Part shown: positions 34,455 to 45,240 of the stretch, in pieces
Numbering within the stretch: the first letter of the stretch is position 1
Layout of the letters: every line of letters starts with the position of its first letter
From: Lunularia cruciata
Lineage: Eukaryota; Streptophyta; Marchantiopsida; Lunulariales; Lunulariaceae
NCBI GenBank assembly: GCA_948567375.1
Contig: OX419758.1
Location: 50,659,001 to 50,723,000, forward strand
Length of the DNA stretch: 64,000 nt
Direction of reading: 5' to 3'
Notes under the pieces: model-generated
What the model saw: only the letters and a program-made list of their open reading frames with translations
Databases searched by the model: none
Told to the model about the DNA's origin: nothing
Translations under genes and position numbers: made by a program

Positions 34455-34499
34455 ATTATTTCCATTGTAATCACACTAAGTGATTACAATGGAAATAAT
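34455..34499. repeat. perfect inverted repeat, 19 bp arms, 7 bp loop
   Basis: attatttccattgtaatca (34455-34473) pairs with 34481-34499 around cactaag. The flanking cacttagtg (34443-34451) is also complementary to cactaagtg, so an alternative fold exists. Confidence 0.9.
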
Positions 34500-34753
34500 A
34501 TATATTAAATAACAATTATTTATATAAATTTATATAAATTTAATCGAGCCCGAATTCTACGATTGCAAAACTCAAAAGCAGTGATTAATGAATACCCGAA
34601 AACCTCAATGTGATCTATATCCCCTTGCAAAGTCCACGACTCTACTCGCCTGCGCGTCGGCCCGACTACCCTAACTAACCCAGCGCGAGGTCGTACCGGC
34701 CAGGTCTAGAGTAGCCACAGTCGCCTAGCCCAGTATTGCCCGAGAGACAAGAA

Positions 34754-34871
34754 CATGAATATACACACCACCTCGCGGAATAGGTGGATTAGGCAATTAG
34801 AAGTAAGAAAGGCATGAATATACACACCACCTCGCGGAATAGGTGGATTAGGCAATTAGAAGTAAGAAAGG
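34754..34871. repeat. perfect 59 bp tandem duplication abutting LINE L4
   Basis: 34754-34812 and 34813-34871 are identical by eye (from catgaatatacac to aagtaagaaagg). The second copy runs directly into the L4 3' end (cgaccgcgg). Confidence 0.9.
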
Positions 34872-34899
34872 CGACCGCGGAGGAAAAACGAAGGATAGG

Positions 34900-34977
34900 A
34901 GGACCCCATCAAGCCCGCACAAGGGAGAGACAAAAAAGGTAACATGTGGCTAAGCCCCAATAGAGTCTATAGGAGAA
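34900..34977 (-). terminator. LINE 3' hairpins (family-wide structure, L4 copy)
   Basis: In the family, plus-strand gatgggaagaccccatc forms a GATGGG/CCCATC stem and ggggctaagcccc a perfect GGGGCT-A-AGCCCC stem, about 35 bases apart. In L4 they appear as gataggaggaccccatc and gtggctaagcccc. They are candidate recognition structures for the element's own reverse transcriptase, not a proven terminator. Confidence 0.45.
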
Positions 34978-35018
34978 ATATACCCTACCGCACTTAAGAT
35001 ATCCGAGCTATGCAAGTA

Positions 35019-35666
35019 CTATGGTCTACACACAACCGGAGCATCCGAAGAAACATCACCTAATGTGATTGTTCTCTTATGGATTGCACCAATCATCGCA
35101 CTTTGTAGAGTAATGGACACACGTTGTCTAAAATATACTACAAAATATGAGAGTGAGAGTGGTACCCTTTGACGCCTAACATGATGAGCTCTTGCGCACT
35201 CTCTGACAAATGTGTCAAATGCCGTGTCCATCGCTCTATATAACTCCAAGGCTAGGGGAACAAAGAGGTGACCTCGCTGCATGCCCCTATACTTGGAGAC
35301 CTTGCGACTTGTTGCTGCACTCACCGCCCACCCAGGAGGATGGGTAATCACTCCCTCCGAAACTGTATCCCGCGTCGGGTCCGTAACCACACCATCCGCT
35401 ACTATCACCTGATCATCTCGGACCAAGTATAAGTCTGCCCGGACACGTGTTGTCTGCAAAGCATACAAACGCTCCCTCCAAGCCAAATATCCACTCTCTC
35501 GTGCCATAGCAAACACTGTGTCTCTAATGGCATCATGGGTAGCTATCCTTTGTCCTCCAAAAGGACACCGTGTCATGTGGACCGCTGTTGCATCTAGTGT
35601 AGAACCACATTCACAAGTGAGTAATGAAGATGCAGATGGGTGGACCAAACCTAGGCAAAACCTCAT
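35019..35666 (-). pseudogene. LINE L4 zinc knuckle and restriction-like endonuclease
   Basis: A 215-codon open frame. Residues C18, C20, H30 and C34 form a CCHC-like knuckle. H44-D-A-I-R-D49 follows. R76-A-D78 is followed after 12 residues by D91, then D96, then K122 and K125-Y126. Known R2-type elements carry C-terminal CCHC plus (K/R)-P-D-X12-14-(D/E) and a downstream K/Y pair; that domain nicks the target DNA. Here P is A, and D91-G replaces the D-V seen in L1. The end of the frame matches the Y-F-R-Q-R-V-S block shared with LINE-B. The frame is open, but the upstream reverse transcriptase is deleted. Confidence 0.7.
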
Positions 35667-35714
35667 CGCGGTAGAAAAAGTAGCTAGTGCAAGTCGGAAA
35701 GCTCTAATGCACGG

Positions 35715-36200
35715 TCAAGCTAGGATCCAAGAGCCTTCACCCTTGCCGGAGCAAGAGCAAAGACGTGCTCTAGTAGTCTGAGGAATGGACGAGTCGACTA
35801 AGAGAGAACGTAACGTATGCTCACACTGTCGTTCCATCAAGGAAGATTGTAAACCTCTAGTCCAATCTGACGATAATGAAGCAAAAGGTGGAAAATCCTC
35901 TCGTCCTCGTGGGGATAGACTATCTCTCGTCTGCCGCAATAACACCCAGAGAGAAAAGGATCCTCCCTCCACCTCTGTCACATACGTCTCCAAAACCGGC
36001 CTATCAGCAACCACAAAACGAGAGGAAAGTAGAGGTGCCGAGAGAGTCCAACTACCCAAAAACACTATAGGTGCCATCTCCTCCATAGAAAGCAAGCAAA
36101 CCCCACCACATGAGATCGGTAGAGCCGTCTGTCTACGTGCCGAATCCCCTGTCTCACACTCAAAAGTCCCTTGTCCAATAATATCACCAAAGACTCCCAT
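35715..36200 (-). pseudogene. LINE L4 middle domain between RT and knuckle
   Basis: 161 open codons with no named domain, conserved as decayed sequence in L0, L2 and L5. It runs from M-G-V-F-G-D-I-I-G-Q-G to A-R-L-C-S-C-S-G-K, just upstream of the knuckle frame, with a frame change between. It likely corresponds to the RT thumb/linker region. The antisense plus-strand frame over the same interval is a shadow. Confidence 0.5.
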
Positions 36201-36275
36201 AATCCTCCTATCAAATGCTCTCAGATGTGATAGGAAGGACGGTGAGGGGGGAACTGTACGAATGAGGTAGGATGG

Positions 36276-36692
36276 TCAACGAGCAATATTGGAAGAGAGT
36301 ATACCAAATGCCACATGCGGTTCTCCTAGTAATGGAAGGTCATCCACATGGAGAACATCCTCTGCAAGGGCAAAGTCTAAGAAGCGTGTGACAAAATCCT
36401 CCGATCCTACTGGCACTCCAAGAACACAAAGTCCATCTATGGATGTGATACAACCCTCTAGAAGCTCAAGGTGAGGAGGGATACCTAAAGGGGACCATGC
36501 TCTACACTTTGACACCTTGACTCTCAAGCCTACTAGATGTAGCTTGGTAGTCAAGTAGTCAAAGGCCTGCCTAATCTGATCTACAGGGCCTACAATGTAT
36601 GTATCATCTGCCAAGGAGGGGAATACACATTCTGGCATGGCCAAAGTAGTAGATAAGAGAGCTCTAAAGTGAGCCATGGCAAATAAGGGCAC
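36276..36692 (-). pseudogene. LINE L4 reverse transcriptase, palm with A-D-D box
   Basis: 138 open codons starting at G-D-P-L-G-V-P-L-F-A-M-A (upstream residues partly before the first Met; the Q-G-x-P-L-like motif B of LINE RT). They then carry L27-A-D-D-T-Y, the catalytic box (usual F/Y-A-D-D). G-V-P-V-G, the RT motif after the A-D-D box, follows. Motif A (D-x-x-x-A-F) should lie upstream but is missing. A stop separates this frame from 36695-36991, and the intervening RT core is deleted. Confidence 0.7.
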
Positions 36693-36694
36693 CC

Positions 36695-36991
36695 CTAAAG
36701 GATCTCCCTAAGAGTATCCTTTGCCTGGAAGCAATCTCTAAGGTGCTCATAAACCATCCCTGACAAGCCTCTTAAGGAAAGACGAGTGGCAGTGCACAAT
36801 GCTTGTGCAAATAGCGACCTATCAAGACATAAAGGCTGCTCAGGCTGATAATCTAAGACCTCTAGTTGTAGTCCTTCTACTGCTATAAGATGTAGTGAGC
36901 GTAGGGAAGAGATGGTCTCATCAATAAGACTCGCTATAGACAAAGGGTGTAGCGCTCGTGCTGCTCTACTAAACTCTCTCGCTTGACACAA
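36695..36991 (-). pseudogene. LINE L4 reverse transcriptase, N-terminal part
   Basis: 98 open codons with G-L-S-G-M-V-Y-E-H-L-R, matching the P-G-x-S-G-x-x-x-E-H-L-R block before the RT fingers in LINEs. It ends at A-K-D-T-L-R-E-I-L, immediately followed by a stop and then by the motif B frame. About 100 or more codons expected between these blocks are absent. Confidence 0.6.
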
Positions 36992-37090
36992 TGTCCTACA
37001 TCGTCGTAATCGAGTGGAATCTATGGTATCTTGTGGTGATGCCTGTCTCCTAAATCGTGTAGCCCTAATAGACTCCTCTTGAAGGGCTGC

Positions 37091-37336
37091 TCAATCCCAT
37101 GCTCGGAATCGACAAAATCTAGCAGCTACCTCTCTATGCCCCGCACGTCCCCCTCTAGCATAACGAAGGCACCATCGAGGGAGTAAGAGGAATAGGAACC
37201 ATGCTAACTCGTCCAAGAGATCACGTGCCAAACGGTCTAGTGGTAGGTAAAAAGCCTGTCTAGCCTCATAATGGAGTGTGTGGGGTAGCCTATGGAATAG
37301 ACGTGGACATGGAAAACTAGTCTCAAATAACCCCAA
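37091..37336 (-). pseudogene. LINE L4 N-terminal region, unknown domain
   Basis: 81 open codons rich in L, R and W, between the finger and the RT. No domain recognised. Same strand and position as the linker region of R2-type proteins. Confidence 0.4.
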
Positions 37337-37366
37337 AATGCAACCCGCTTGAGAAGCTAACCACTT

Positions 37367-37621
37367 TCACGATTTGATCGGTATCCCTGGAACGATCAAC
37401 GAAGGTATAGAAGAAGCGTGCGTAATCTCGAGTGTCACTACTGTCGATGTGGTTGCTCGTCTCACGTGGGCATCACAAGTGGTCCAATTATAGTCCTTGT
37501 GCATCCTTCCCACATGGGTCTTTACCCCTTGCGAGATAAAGCGTTTGTGATACACCGGGCATGGTGTATTCCGACCTGCTCTAGACGACCCCACATGGGA
37601 AGGTGTAACCATAACTAGCAC
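37367..37621 (-). pseudogene. LINE L4 N-terminal C2H2-like finger
   Basis: 84 open codons containing T-P-C-P-V-Y-H-K-R-F followed by K-T-H-V-G-R-M-H. The layout is C-x2-(C)-x11-H-x4-H with the second Cys replaced by Tyr. N-terminal C2H2 fingers bind target DNA in R2, R4 and NeSL elements. One ligand is lost here, so this copy probably does not fold. Confidence 0.55.
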
Positions 37622-37700
37622 AAGAATAATGATAATAACACATGCTGCTTCTCTCCATATCTCCCTATATTTGCAAAACCATAACCCCTCACATCCTAAT

Positions 37701-38604
37701 TTACATTAAAAAACAATCTTTCCAAACCTTAAAATCTCATAGCTTACAATTTACATCTCCAAAATTTTTAAACTAAAATTTTAAAGAACTTAATCATGAA
37801 AACTAAAAAATTTAAAATAAAAATCCTGGACCCATCAGTCTCAATGTATAATATCACTCTAAACTCTTCAAAATTTAAAAAACTTCATAACTTTATATTC
37901 TATTCTCCATAGTTTTCAATCTAGGTGCAAGTGGAACAGAAATTGAAAAACGAATAGAACTGACTATTCACTCGAATGCTACATGCTAGAGAGCACACGG
38001 GAATTACCGAAATGGTCTCGGGGTCTCTACCTCTCCTCTCCCGTCTCCACACTCTCCCGCAGCTCCCCCGCACGTCTGTAAATTAGAAGCGCTAGAAACG
38101 TTCTAAACTGAACGCATAAGCACGCATCCATGTGGCGGAATCTTATGTGCAACCGACTGAGCCCCTAAAATCTAGCAAGGAGATCCCTCCTCCACGCTTC
38201 GAGAAACTGGGAGTGAGCCGTAGTAAATACTATGGATTACTTAGACTAAAGATAGTGAACTACTCCAACGCTTCGATGTCTTCAAGCCTCCAAACGAGCC
38301 GCAAATTCAGATTCCAGGTTTCGTTGGGCTTCAGGTTCCATGGTAGTTTAATCTACACTATCTATATCCTCACCAGAAACTAGAAGCGGGACTATTCCGT
38401 CTTTGGCCAAATAGGGAGGAGAATCGGGAGAGGACAGGTCCACAAGTCCGTCTGCACGGTCGGTCGTCGAAATTTACTATCAGCCAACTAAGGAGTGCCC
38501 GAGGTAAACGTAGGGAATCTTTTGTGGTATCTTATACATACGAGAACCGTAGAAATCGGCATCGATATAATAATATAATGTCCGCATAGGGTCAATCATA
38601 ATCG
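37701..38604. other. upstream region of the P450, no gene
   Basis: AT-rich to about 37.9 kb, then more GC-rich with a C/T-rich patch (38020-38070). A plus-strand frame at 38132-38383 shows no domain. It may include distal promoter sequence for the P450. Confidence 0.45.
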
Positions 38605-38612
38605 TATATAAA
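38605..38612 (+). promoter_or_regulatory. candidate TATA box of the P450
   Basis: TATATAAA, about 290 bp upstream of the ATG, fits a plant core promoter with a 5' untranslated region of roughly 260 bases. It is the best match nearby. Not confirmed by transcript data. Confidence 0.4.
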
Positions 38613-38902
38613 TCAACTCAGGAAACAGACATATACAGTCCAATCCATTCAAGCTCTCCTAGGAGCGTGTTTGGAGAGGGTTGCCTCAGCTCAGCTCAAT
38701 CAATTACGTTGGGACGCAGATTTCCGCTTTCGCAGTGTGTAGAGAGCCTGTGCTCAGATTCATCACTGTTAGAAGCCGTGTACCTGCAGTGTCACCGTAA
38801 GTTGTTAGAGTGATCTACAGATTCTAGGACCTCGCGGAGCTCTTGGAATCGATCAATAAAGTGAGGAAAAACACGAGACACAGATTGGGTAGGATCTTCT
38901 AG

Positions 38903-40952
38903 ATGGAGAACATGTCTTTACGTTATTTGGCTGACGGCCTGATGCAGCAACCATGGGCACAGACGTGGAAGCCGATTTTGGCTGTGATAGTCCTTTCGGT
39001 TTTGACCATCAGAATTTTCAAGGGAAGGAGCGATTCAGGCAGAAATTATCCGCCCGGTCCGAAGCCTGCGCCTTTGATTGGTAACATGCATCAGCTGTTT
39101 GGTGACGTACTTCCCAAAAAATTGGCCGAGATTGCTACCGAGAACAATTGGCCCATTATGACCTTCAAGCTCGTGAATAAGCAGAAAGTGTTTGTGGTTT
39201 CGAGCCCGGAACTTACGAAAGAGGTTCTTACCACTCAAGGGCAAGTCTTTGCTTCTCGATCTCCTCCAACATTTGCACAGAGGTACATGGTATATGACAA
39301 GGACGGCAAGGATACCGGTGTGTTGTTCACTCACTATAGTCCAACATGGAGAACGAACAGGAAGCTCATGACAGTGGGACAGATCCAGCATAGGAAGACT
39401 CATGGAGATGCCTTCATCGTTGATCTGCTTAATATTTTGTATACTGAGATAGAAAGCAACAAGGGTGCCTTGAGCAGGAACGGAGAGAATCCTTTTGAAA
39501 TCCGCACAATGATTTGCAGGGTGTTCTTGCTGAGAATCTTTTTGGTCTTTATGTTTGGGCCCGGAGCCGAGAAATATGGTGAAGAATTAAACGCTCTCAA
39601 CGACACGATGTTCTACTGTCTCGATATGTCCGAATTCGCCAAATGGTTCTTCCCCATAATTGAGCCACTTTTCGATCTCTACTGGGGCAGAATCGTCACC
39701 AGAAACTGCATGAAATCAAAATTCAAGATATTGGACCAAATTTTTGCGGACCGTGCTATGTAAGTACGATCAATCTGACTGTGCTTGGTAGCTTTCAGTA
39801 GGAGTGTATCATGCAAAATGTTAGTCTACTTTCACTTGCAATTCGCATACATAGGATGCAGTTGTGTTGGGCAACCTTCCACCAGTCGTCCGTTTACGTT
39901 CAGAGTAAATGACGCCTACTTAATAAACTGCATATGGAAATACCGTAGCACCCGTAGTATGGTAGTCGCTATGCAGGGTCCTAGCACCATAGACGTCCCT
40001 TTCTGGTAAGGTGACAGCATTTTGTTATTGCATGCTGCCAGTGATGACCACACGCGTACCATTGTAAAAGTATACTCTCTTTTTGTTTTTGGCGTCTGAC
40101 AAACACCGTCCATTTGGATCTCTATCTTTGAACTTCAGGTATGGTGGAGAGAAGAAGTGGTCCTTCTGCGATCTTCTTCTGGACTCGGAGAAATCTGGGG
40201 AAATTTCCCGTGATGGTTGCATGCATCTACTGGACGAAGTCATCTTTGCTGGTGAGTTAGCAGTATGTAGACGCACGGAATGCCATTCTTTGGGAATTTT
40301 CCAGAGTTATGAGTGGTTCTTATACATGTAAAAGCGGATCGATTTACTGATACAGAATTGAATTGCAGGCCAGGAAACAACAGCGAAGGCGATTGAGGGA
40401 GCAATGAAGGAACTCGCACTTCGTCCCGATATTTTGAAGAAAATTCAAGAAGAGATGGATGAGAAAATCGGAAAGAGGCAGCTGAGACTTGATGACGTAG
40501 AAAAGCTGCCCTACTTCACTGCATTCATCAAAGAATGCCTACGACTTCACCGCACACTTACCATTCTTGTGCCTCACTTGAACATGGAAGACACAAAGCT
40601 GAACGGGTACGATATTCCTAAGGGTTCCTCCATCTGGATTAATGTCTGGGCGATGGCACACGACCCCAAGGTCTTTCCCGACCCATTTGTGTTGAAGCCA
40701 GAGAGATTTCTGGAATGGGATGCCGGCTTGGCCGGAGAAGACCCAAGATACATTGTGTTTGGCGCAGGACGACGAATCTGTCCTGGCTCTCTACTAGCAA
40801 TGAATTGCACAAATATGATTGTGGGCAGTCTGGCTCAGAGGTACAATATCACATTTCCTAGCGACTGGACTGTGGACAAGAAGACTCTGTTCGGTTTCAT
40901 CCCAAAGGAGCGTGCTCTGGAGGTTTGCTTCAGTAAAAGAGAAGGCTTCTAA
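38903..40952 (+). CDS. cytochrome P450 monooxygenase, three exons
   Basis: Predicted exons are 38903-39759, 40139-40251 and 40369-40952. Introns start gtaagt and gtgagt and end ttcag and ttgcag, and the phases join cleanly. The product is 517 residues, normal for the family. It should be a heme-thiolate enzyme anchored in the ER membrane, with electrons from P450 reductase. Visible are an N-terminal hydrophobic anchor (about residues 22-40), the Y-P-P-G-P hinge, the I-helix A323-G-Q-E-T-T328 (split by intron 2), the K-helix E379-C-L-R382, P434-E-R-F437 and the heme loop F454-G-A-G-R-R-I-C-P-G463 with Cys461 as ligand. The hinge and heme loop look A-type (CYP71-clan-like), although V precedes F-G instead of the usual P. 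Substrate and family number cannot be read from the sequence. No stop or frameshift was seen, so it is probably functional. Confidence 0.92.
39760..40138 (+). other. P450 intron 1
   Basis: 379 bp, phase 2, donor gtaagt, acceptor cttcag. It joins at a Met codon (AT|G) just before Y-G-G-E-K-K. Plus-strand frames inside it are not coding. Confidence 0.85.
40252..40368 (+). other. P450 intron 2
   Basis: 117 bp, phase 1, donor gtgagt, acceptor attgcag. It splits the Gly codon of the oxygen-binding A-G-Q-E-T-T motif. Confidence 0.88.
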
Positions 40953-41295
40953 ACTATGTGACTGAAAATCCTAACTATTCTTTTGAACGTGGACATCTGC
41001 ATCTTTTGAATACGTACATCCAGTTGCCTAGCTATAGTGTTGCTAGATAGAGGCACTCACGCGGTCCAATTGCAGTAAATATCTGGATCCCGATATATTT
41101 CGGAGCACAACGTGGGGAACTTAGACCGCAGCCAGTGCCTGGCAGTATGCATAAAACAACAGTATTCGACAGGAACTACCATGTAGCCGATGTATTCTCC
41201 TGTGCTGAGGGCTCTATCCGTTGGCCGTTTCTACGGAAGGGAACCTCGGCATGAAATTCTCTTAGCTAGGTTGCTAATTAGTCTTTTGAAGGAGA
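40953..41295. other. 3' flank of the P450
   Basis: Likely includes the 3' untranslated region. No clear AATAAA signal close to the stop was found, and no other gene. Confidence 0.4.
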
Positions 41296-41346
41296 AAAGG
41301 CGACCGGGTAGGATAACAAGAAGGATGGGAAGACCATCAAGCTTGA
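41296..41346 (-). mobile_element. short LINE 3' tail remnant
   Basis: aaaaggcgaccgggtaggataacaagaaggatgggaagaccatcaagctt matches the terminal 50 bases of the family, about 340 bp downstream of the P450 stop. Confidence 0.7.
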
Positions 41347-44300
41347 AGAAAGCTTAGAGGTTTATTTCACCAGATGCCACAAAAGCACAAACTAGCGTCC
41401 TCAATGACATTGTACATTTTGCCGCAGAAAAGGCAACTGGTTATCCTTTAAATTTTCAAATACCTGTAAAGATGACGGCTCTTTAATAATTTGAATATCC
41501 TCAACTAATGTAGTCTGCCTTACCAAGTTCAGAGTGTTCGCTCTCTTTATGATCCCACTCTTGAATACACCCTTGATAGTGCTTTAACCTTAGGGAATCA
41601 GCTTGAGGATACGCGGCACCTGAACCAAAGAAAATTAGATTGCATACGAAATGAGATGGCATTCTTGTGCATAACGTTCAGGCGGCGAATGCACCTGGTA
41701 GATGGGTTTGGAGTGTTTGATACTTCCATCATTTGATAAGCAAGTATCAAATAATGTGCAACCTATATCCCCAGATTCTATACTGCAAACGATATGGCAC
41801 ATGCAGAACAGCCAAGAACTGGAGCAATAGTGAATAAAGAATGTTACATTCATCCAAATTTAGTTCTTTCATTCATGTGTAATGACCACTTCTCATGGAT
41901 ATCATTATTAAAGGTAGTAACATGCAAAGTCAAGATACTTGAAAGAGGTATTATTCAATGCCGATACCCCATATAGTGTAATATACTCTTTAATACCACA
42001 AATCATGTGCATGATGCATGCAGGCCCTGAATAGCTTAAAGCTCGACCAAGAGGAAGCTGGCACCTGCGTAGGGTGGGTAAGTCTGAATCTACATTGTAG
42101 ATTTACGAACTCACTGCAGTTTTTGAAATTCAAAAGGACAAAGTAAAAGTCATATGCCTTGCATTACAAACCGAACTTTGTCACTCAGCTCAATAAATTA
42201 ATGTTATTTGTTCTATTTGAGAGCACATGAATAGCTAGGTGAACAGGTGCTAAGAATCAGGACTTGACCTAGGGTTTAGGGCCTGTAGAGGTGGTCACGA
42301 TTGTGGTATCGACTCTGATACTTACTACTGACTCTGATATATCCACTCTGATAAGTTCCTACTAAGCATCTAGACAAGACAGCCTGTATTGCACTTTATA
42401 AAACCAATTTGTTTTCCGGTAGAAAAAATCTTCTTTAGCTTGTCAATAAAGCAAGTTGCCCAATTATATATTTTGCATGCACTGTTTCCAATGATAAGAT
42501 TGTTTTGAAGGTTATACATTCTTTTCAAGCCAAGGCATTTTTTGAAGGCAACAATAATATTAGAGTTTGAAAGAGGATTATCACCAAACTAACACTGACT
42601 TCCGAAGACGAAGAAGTAATTGATAAGTCGTGAAATAAAACTCCGTGAAAGCCGATAAAATCAAAGAAGACAAGAAGGCATTACATGACCACCAATATCT
42701 CTTTATTCATAAAAAATGAACTTCATCTATCCTCTCGATCCCAACAATATTCATTTATTCATCTCCAGTTTCCGTAAGATCAGTTGTCCATTTCTGTCAA
42801 GTGAAATGTCCATCTGTAAGATTCAATTGAACATTTCCTAATCAATTGTCCAATTTCATAACTCAAATTTCCTTACACACAAAGTCAATCCTATAACCCA
42901 AATGTCCCCCTCCAAGGCTCAAAGGGCCATTTTCACATCTCAAATGCATTTCTTATGGATTTACTTTGCATTTTTTGAAATTAAAATCTAGTCCTGATTT
43001 TTTATAAATTAAAAAATATTAAAATAAAATAAAATAATGAAATTGAAAATTTATACTATTTTAACGGATGAGTTTGGAAAAATCAAAAGAACAAGAAATT
43101 TTTAAAAATTAAATAATATGTAAAACATCAAACTGTACCAAAGGTCCAACCGAAGAGAAGGGGAGAAGGCCTTTGGATCCATTGTTCCCTCTAGAGATTA
43201 AAGTCGAAGATAACGAACCTAAGGAGGATCAAAAACATGCTCGGATATCTGACATTTATAGGTTTAGTGAATTTTGAAAACGATGAGAAATAAAAAGCAA
43301 GATTCTTAAATCCCAGAGGGAGTAAAATTATTAAAATTTTAAATAAATAATTAGATTTTTTAGAAATTCAAAATTTAGAATCTCAGAGAAAATTAAGGTT
43401 AAAAGAAATAACTAGAGTTGAAGATAAGAAATATGCTTTAAAAATCAAATTTTTCACAATTTAATCATTCAAAAACTAATACAAAAGTAAATTGATAATA
43501 AGTTAGAATAAGATGCAGTAGTGTGAATTGACAATGAGTAGAATAATACTGTTAATTAAAACAAGTAGTAACAATATGCTAGTTCAAGAGTCACAATAAA
43601 ATTTTTGTGTTGGAGTGTTTAAGGATAGATCTTATGTTTATTTTGTGAGATTGATAATTATTCAAGTTATTTAATATTTTATTTTAAATTTGGATGAGGT
43701 TTGCAGGATTTTGAAAAGAGTGTGTTGCAAAGCCTCAAGGAAAAGATAAGATAAAGCAATGGTAGTGGACGAGTGGACAAAATGATGACAAAAGGAGGAC
43801 GAAAAAACATGCTTATATGCTAGTTGTTTAGCCAACAATAATAAAGAACGGGGAGATATATATAATAGCAAAGTATTTCTTTTGCTACTTCATGTATTAA
43901 TTTATTTGCTCTACGATATGCCTTTTAGAGCAATATTATAGATGAAAGAGATATCTACTAGTGAGGTTATAAAGGCAGTGCTTCTTGATATTCTTAAGAA
44001 AGAGAAAGAAGAACTTGAGAAATAAGGTTCGTTTGCGATAACCCAACCAAATCCATTAGAGGAGTGAATTGTAAGGCATCAAACTTATCTAGGTATGTTT
44101 ATATGGATGTTTGCATAGATCTATATATATATAGATATATATATATATATATATATATAGATTTTATTATGGTTTTAGTTTGATGGATTTCATTTTCCAG
44201 ATTTATTGATTTTGTCTACATCTCATGTGTTAAATCTAGCTAGAATAGTCTAGGAAAAAGATCTTTGGAGGCTTTTAAGATTATGAATATTATTTTATTA

Positions 44301-44929
44301 TTTTGGTATGTGTTGAGAGTATTTTTAGTTAACAACTTTGGAAAGTCCTTGTTTTGTACTAAATGTCATGGACATAAAATTGAATTTTGCTAAAATTTTG
44401 GGTTAAATTTTGAATCAAAGGATACTGAGTTGCTAAGTTATAAATAGTTCTTAAAGTAATATTTTATATTAATTTAATTATTTTTAATTATAATTAATAT
44501 ATGAACATAATTGAAGAATATATGTTTTGGATAGATATTCGTATAGAGAATTGTCATAATAATTTAGTAGAAATTTTCATATAATTTGCTGGGAATATTT
44601 AGAAGATACACTTAAAAGTACTTAAGAAGTTTTGTGAATATTTATAACGTACCCATGAACCTTCTTAGGGGTTGAGATTGTGGGTGGAGGTAATGCTAAA
44701 ATCTAGGATTTCATGTTGAAGGAAAGTACCCTTAGTGTAAAGAAATGTAGACTTAACCAGCCGCTCTATGATCACATGGAACCTTGCTTTCGCTTATAGA
44801 CCGTTATAGAGAAGTTATAGATGTATTTCGATACACTCAAGGGGGATCTATATGTACAATCCAAGTATGTGTTTCCACTTGGAAAGGGAAGTCGGAAACA
44901 TCTTGAATAATCATGTGTGAAGAGAAAAG
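41347..44929. other. no gene recognised
   Basis: No domain-bearing frame on either strand. From about 42.9 kb the sequence is very AT-rich with A-runs. Confidence 0.5.
44120..44163. repeat. AT dinucleotide microsatellite
   Basis: An imperfect (ta)n run of about 40 bases, interrupted twice by gat. Confidence 0.9.
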
Positions 44930-45005
44930 GGGACACTGTGTGATAACAAGAAAGATGTAAAACCCAATCAACCCATCCAAGGAAAAAACATAAGGGGTAA
45001 AAGAT
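44930..45005 (-). mobile_element. diverged LINE 3' tail remnant
   Basis: gaaaaggggacactgtgtgataacaagaaagatgtaaaacccaatcaa and ggggtaaaag follow the family order, with many substitutions. Confidence 0.45.
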
Positions 45006-45240
45006 ATTTTTAAGATGATTTCTCAAATGATTTACTCTCAGAATTATCACCAAAAAGAAAAATATATCATAAAATAGAGATATTTACTGGGAAGGCACCT
45101 CCTCCCAAAATCTCGTATAAATTGTTATCTTATGAGTTGAAAGAACATAAGACTCGAATTGAAAAGAAGAAGAATATTTATACGATTTTACCGAATATTT
45201 TACCGAAACTAGTGGGTACTCCTAGTTTCGAAAAGAGGAA

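Larger units (their letters stand above)
34869..37700 (-). mobile_element. LINE copy L4, longest copy, REL-endonuclease type
   Basis: Read on the minus strand from about 37.6 kb to 34.87 kb. The order is a C2H2-like finger, a region of unknown role, two parts of a reverse transcriptase, a middle domain, a CCHC-like knuckle, a restriction-like endonuclease motif, and a 3' untranslated region with two hairpins ending GTCGCCTT. This domain order is that of the R2/R4/NeSL groups. The RT has lost its central part by deletion and several frames are broken, so the copy is not autonomous. The right boundary is uncertain (somewhere 37.6-38.0 kb) and no target duplication was found. Confidence 0.8.

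Noticed and set aside
35518-36270. Long plus-strand frames opposite LINE L4
   Set aside because: They are antisense shadows of the minus-strand middle and endonuclease domains and have no independent motif.
39035-39403. Minus-strand frame of 122 codons inside P450 exon 1
   Set aside because: Antisense of a well-supported coding exon.
40083-40331. Plus-strand frame spanning P450 exon 2
   Set aside because: It runs through the intron 1 acceptor and the intron 2 donor in a way that splice signals contradict; exon 2 is 40139-40251.
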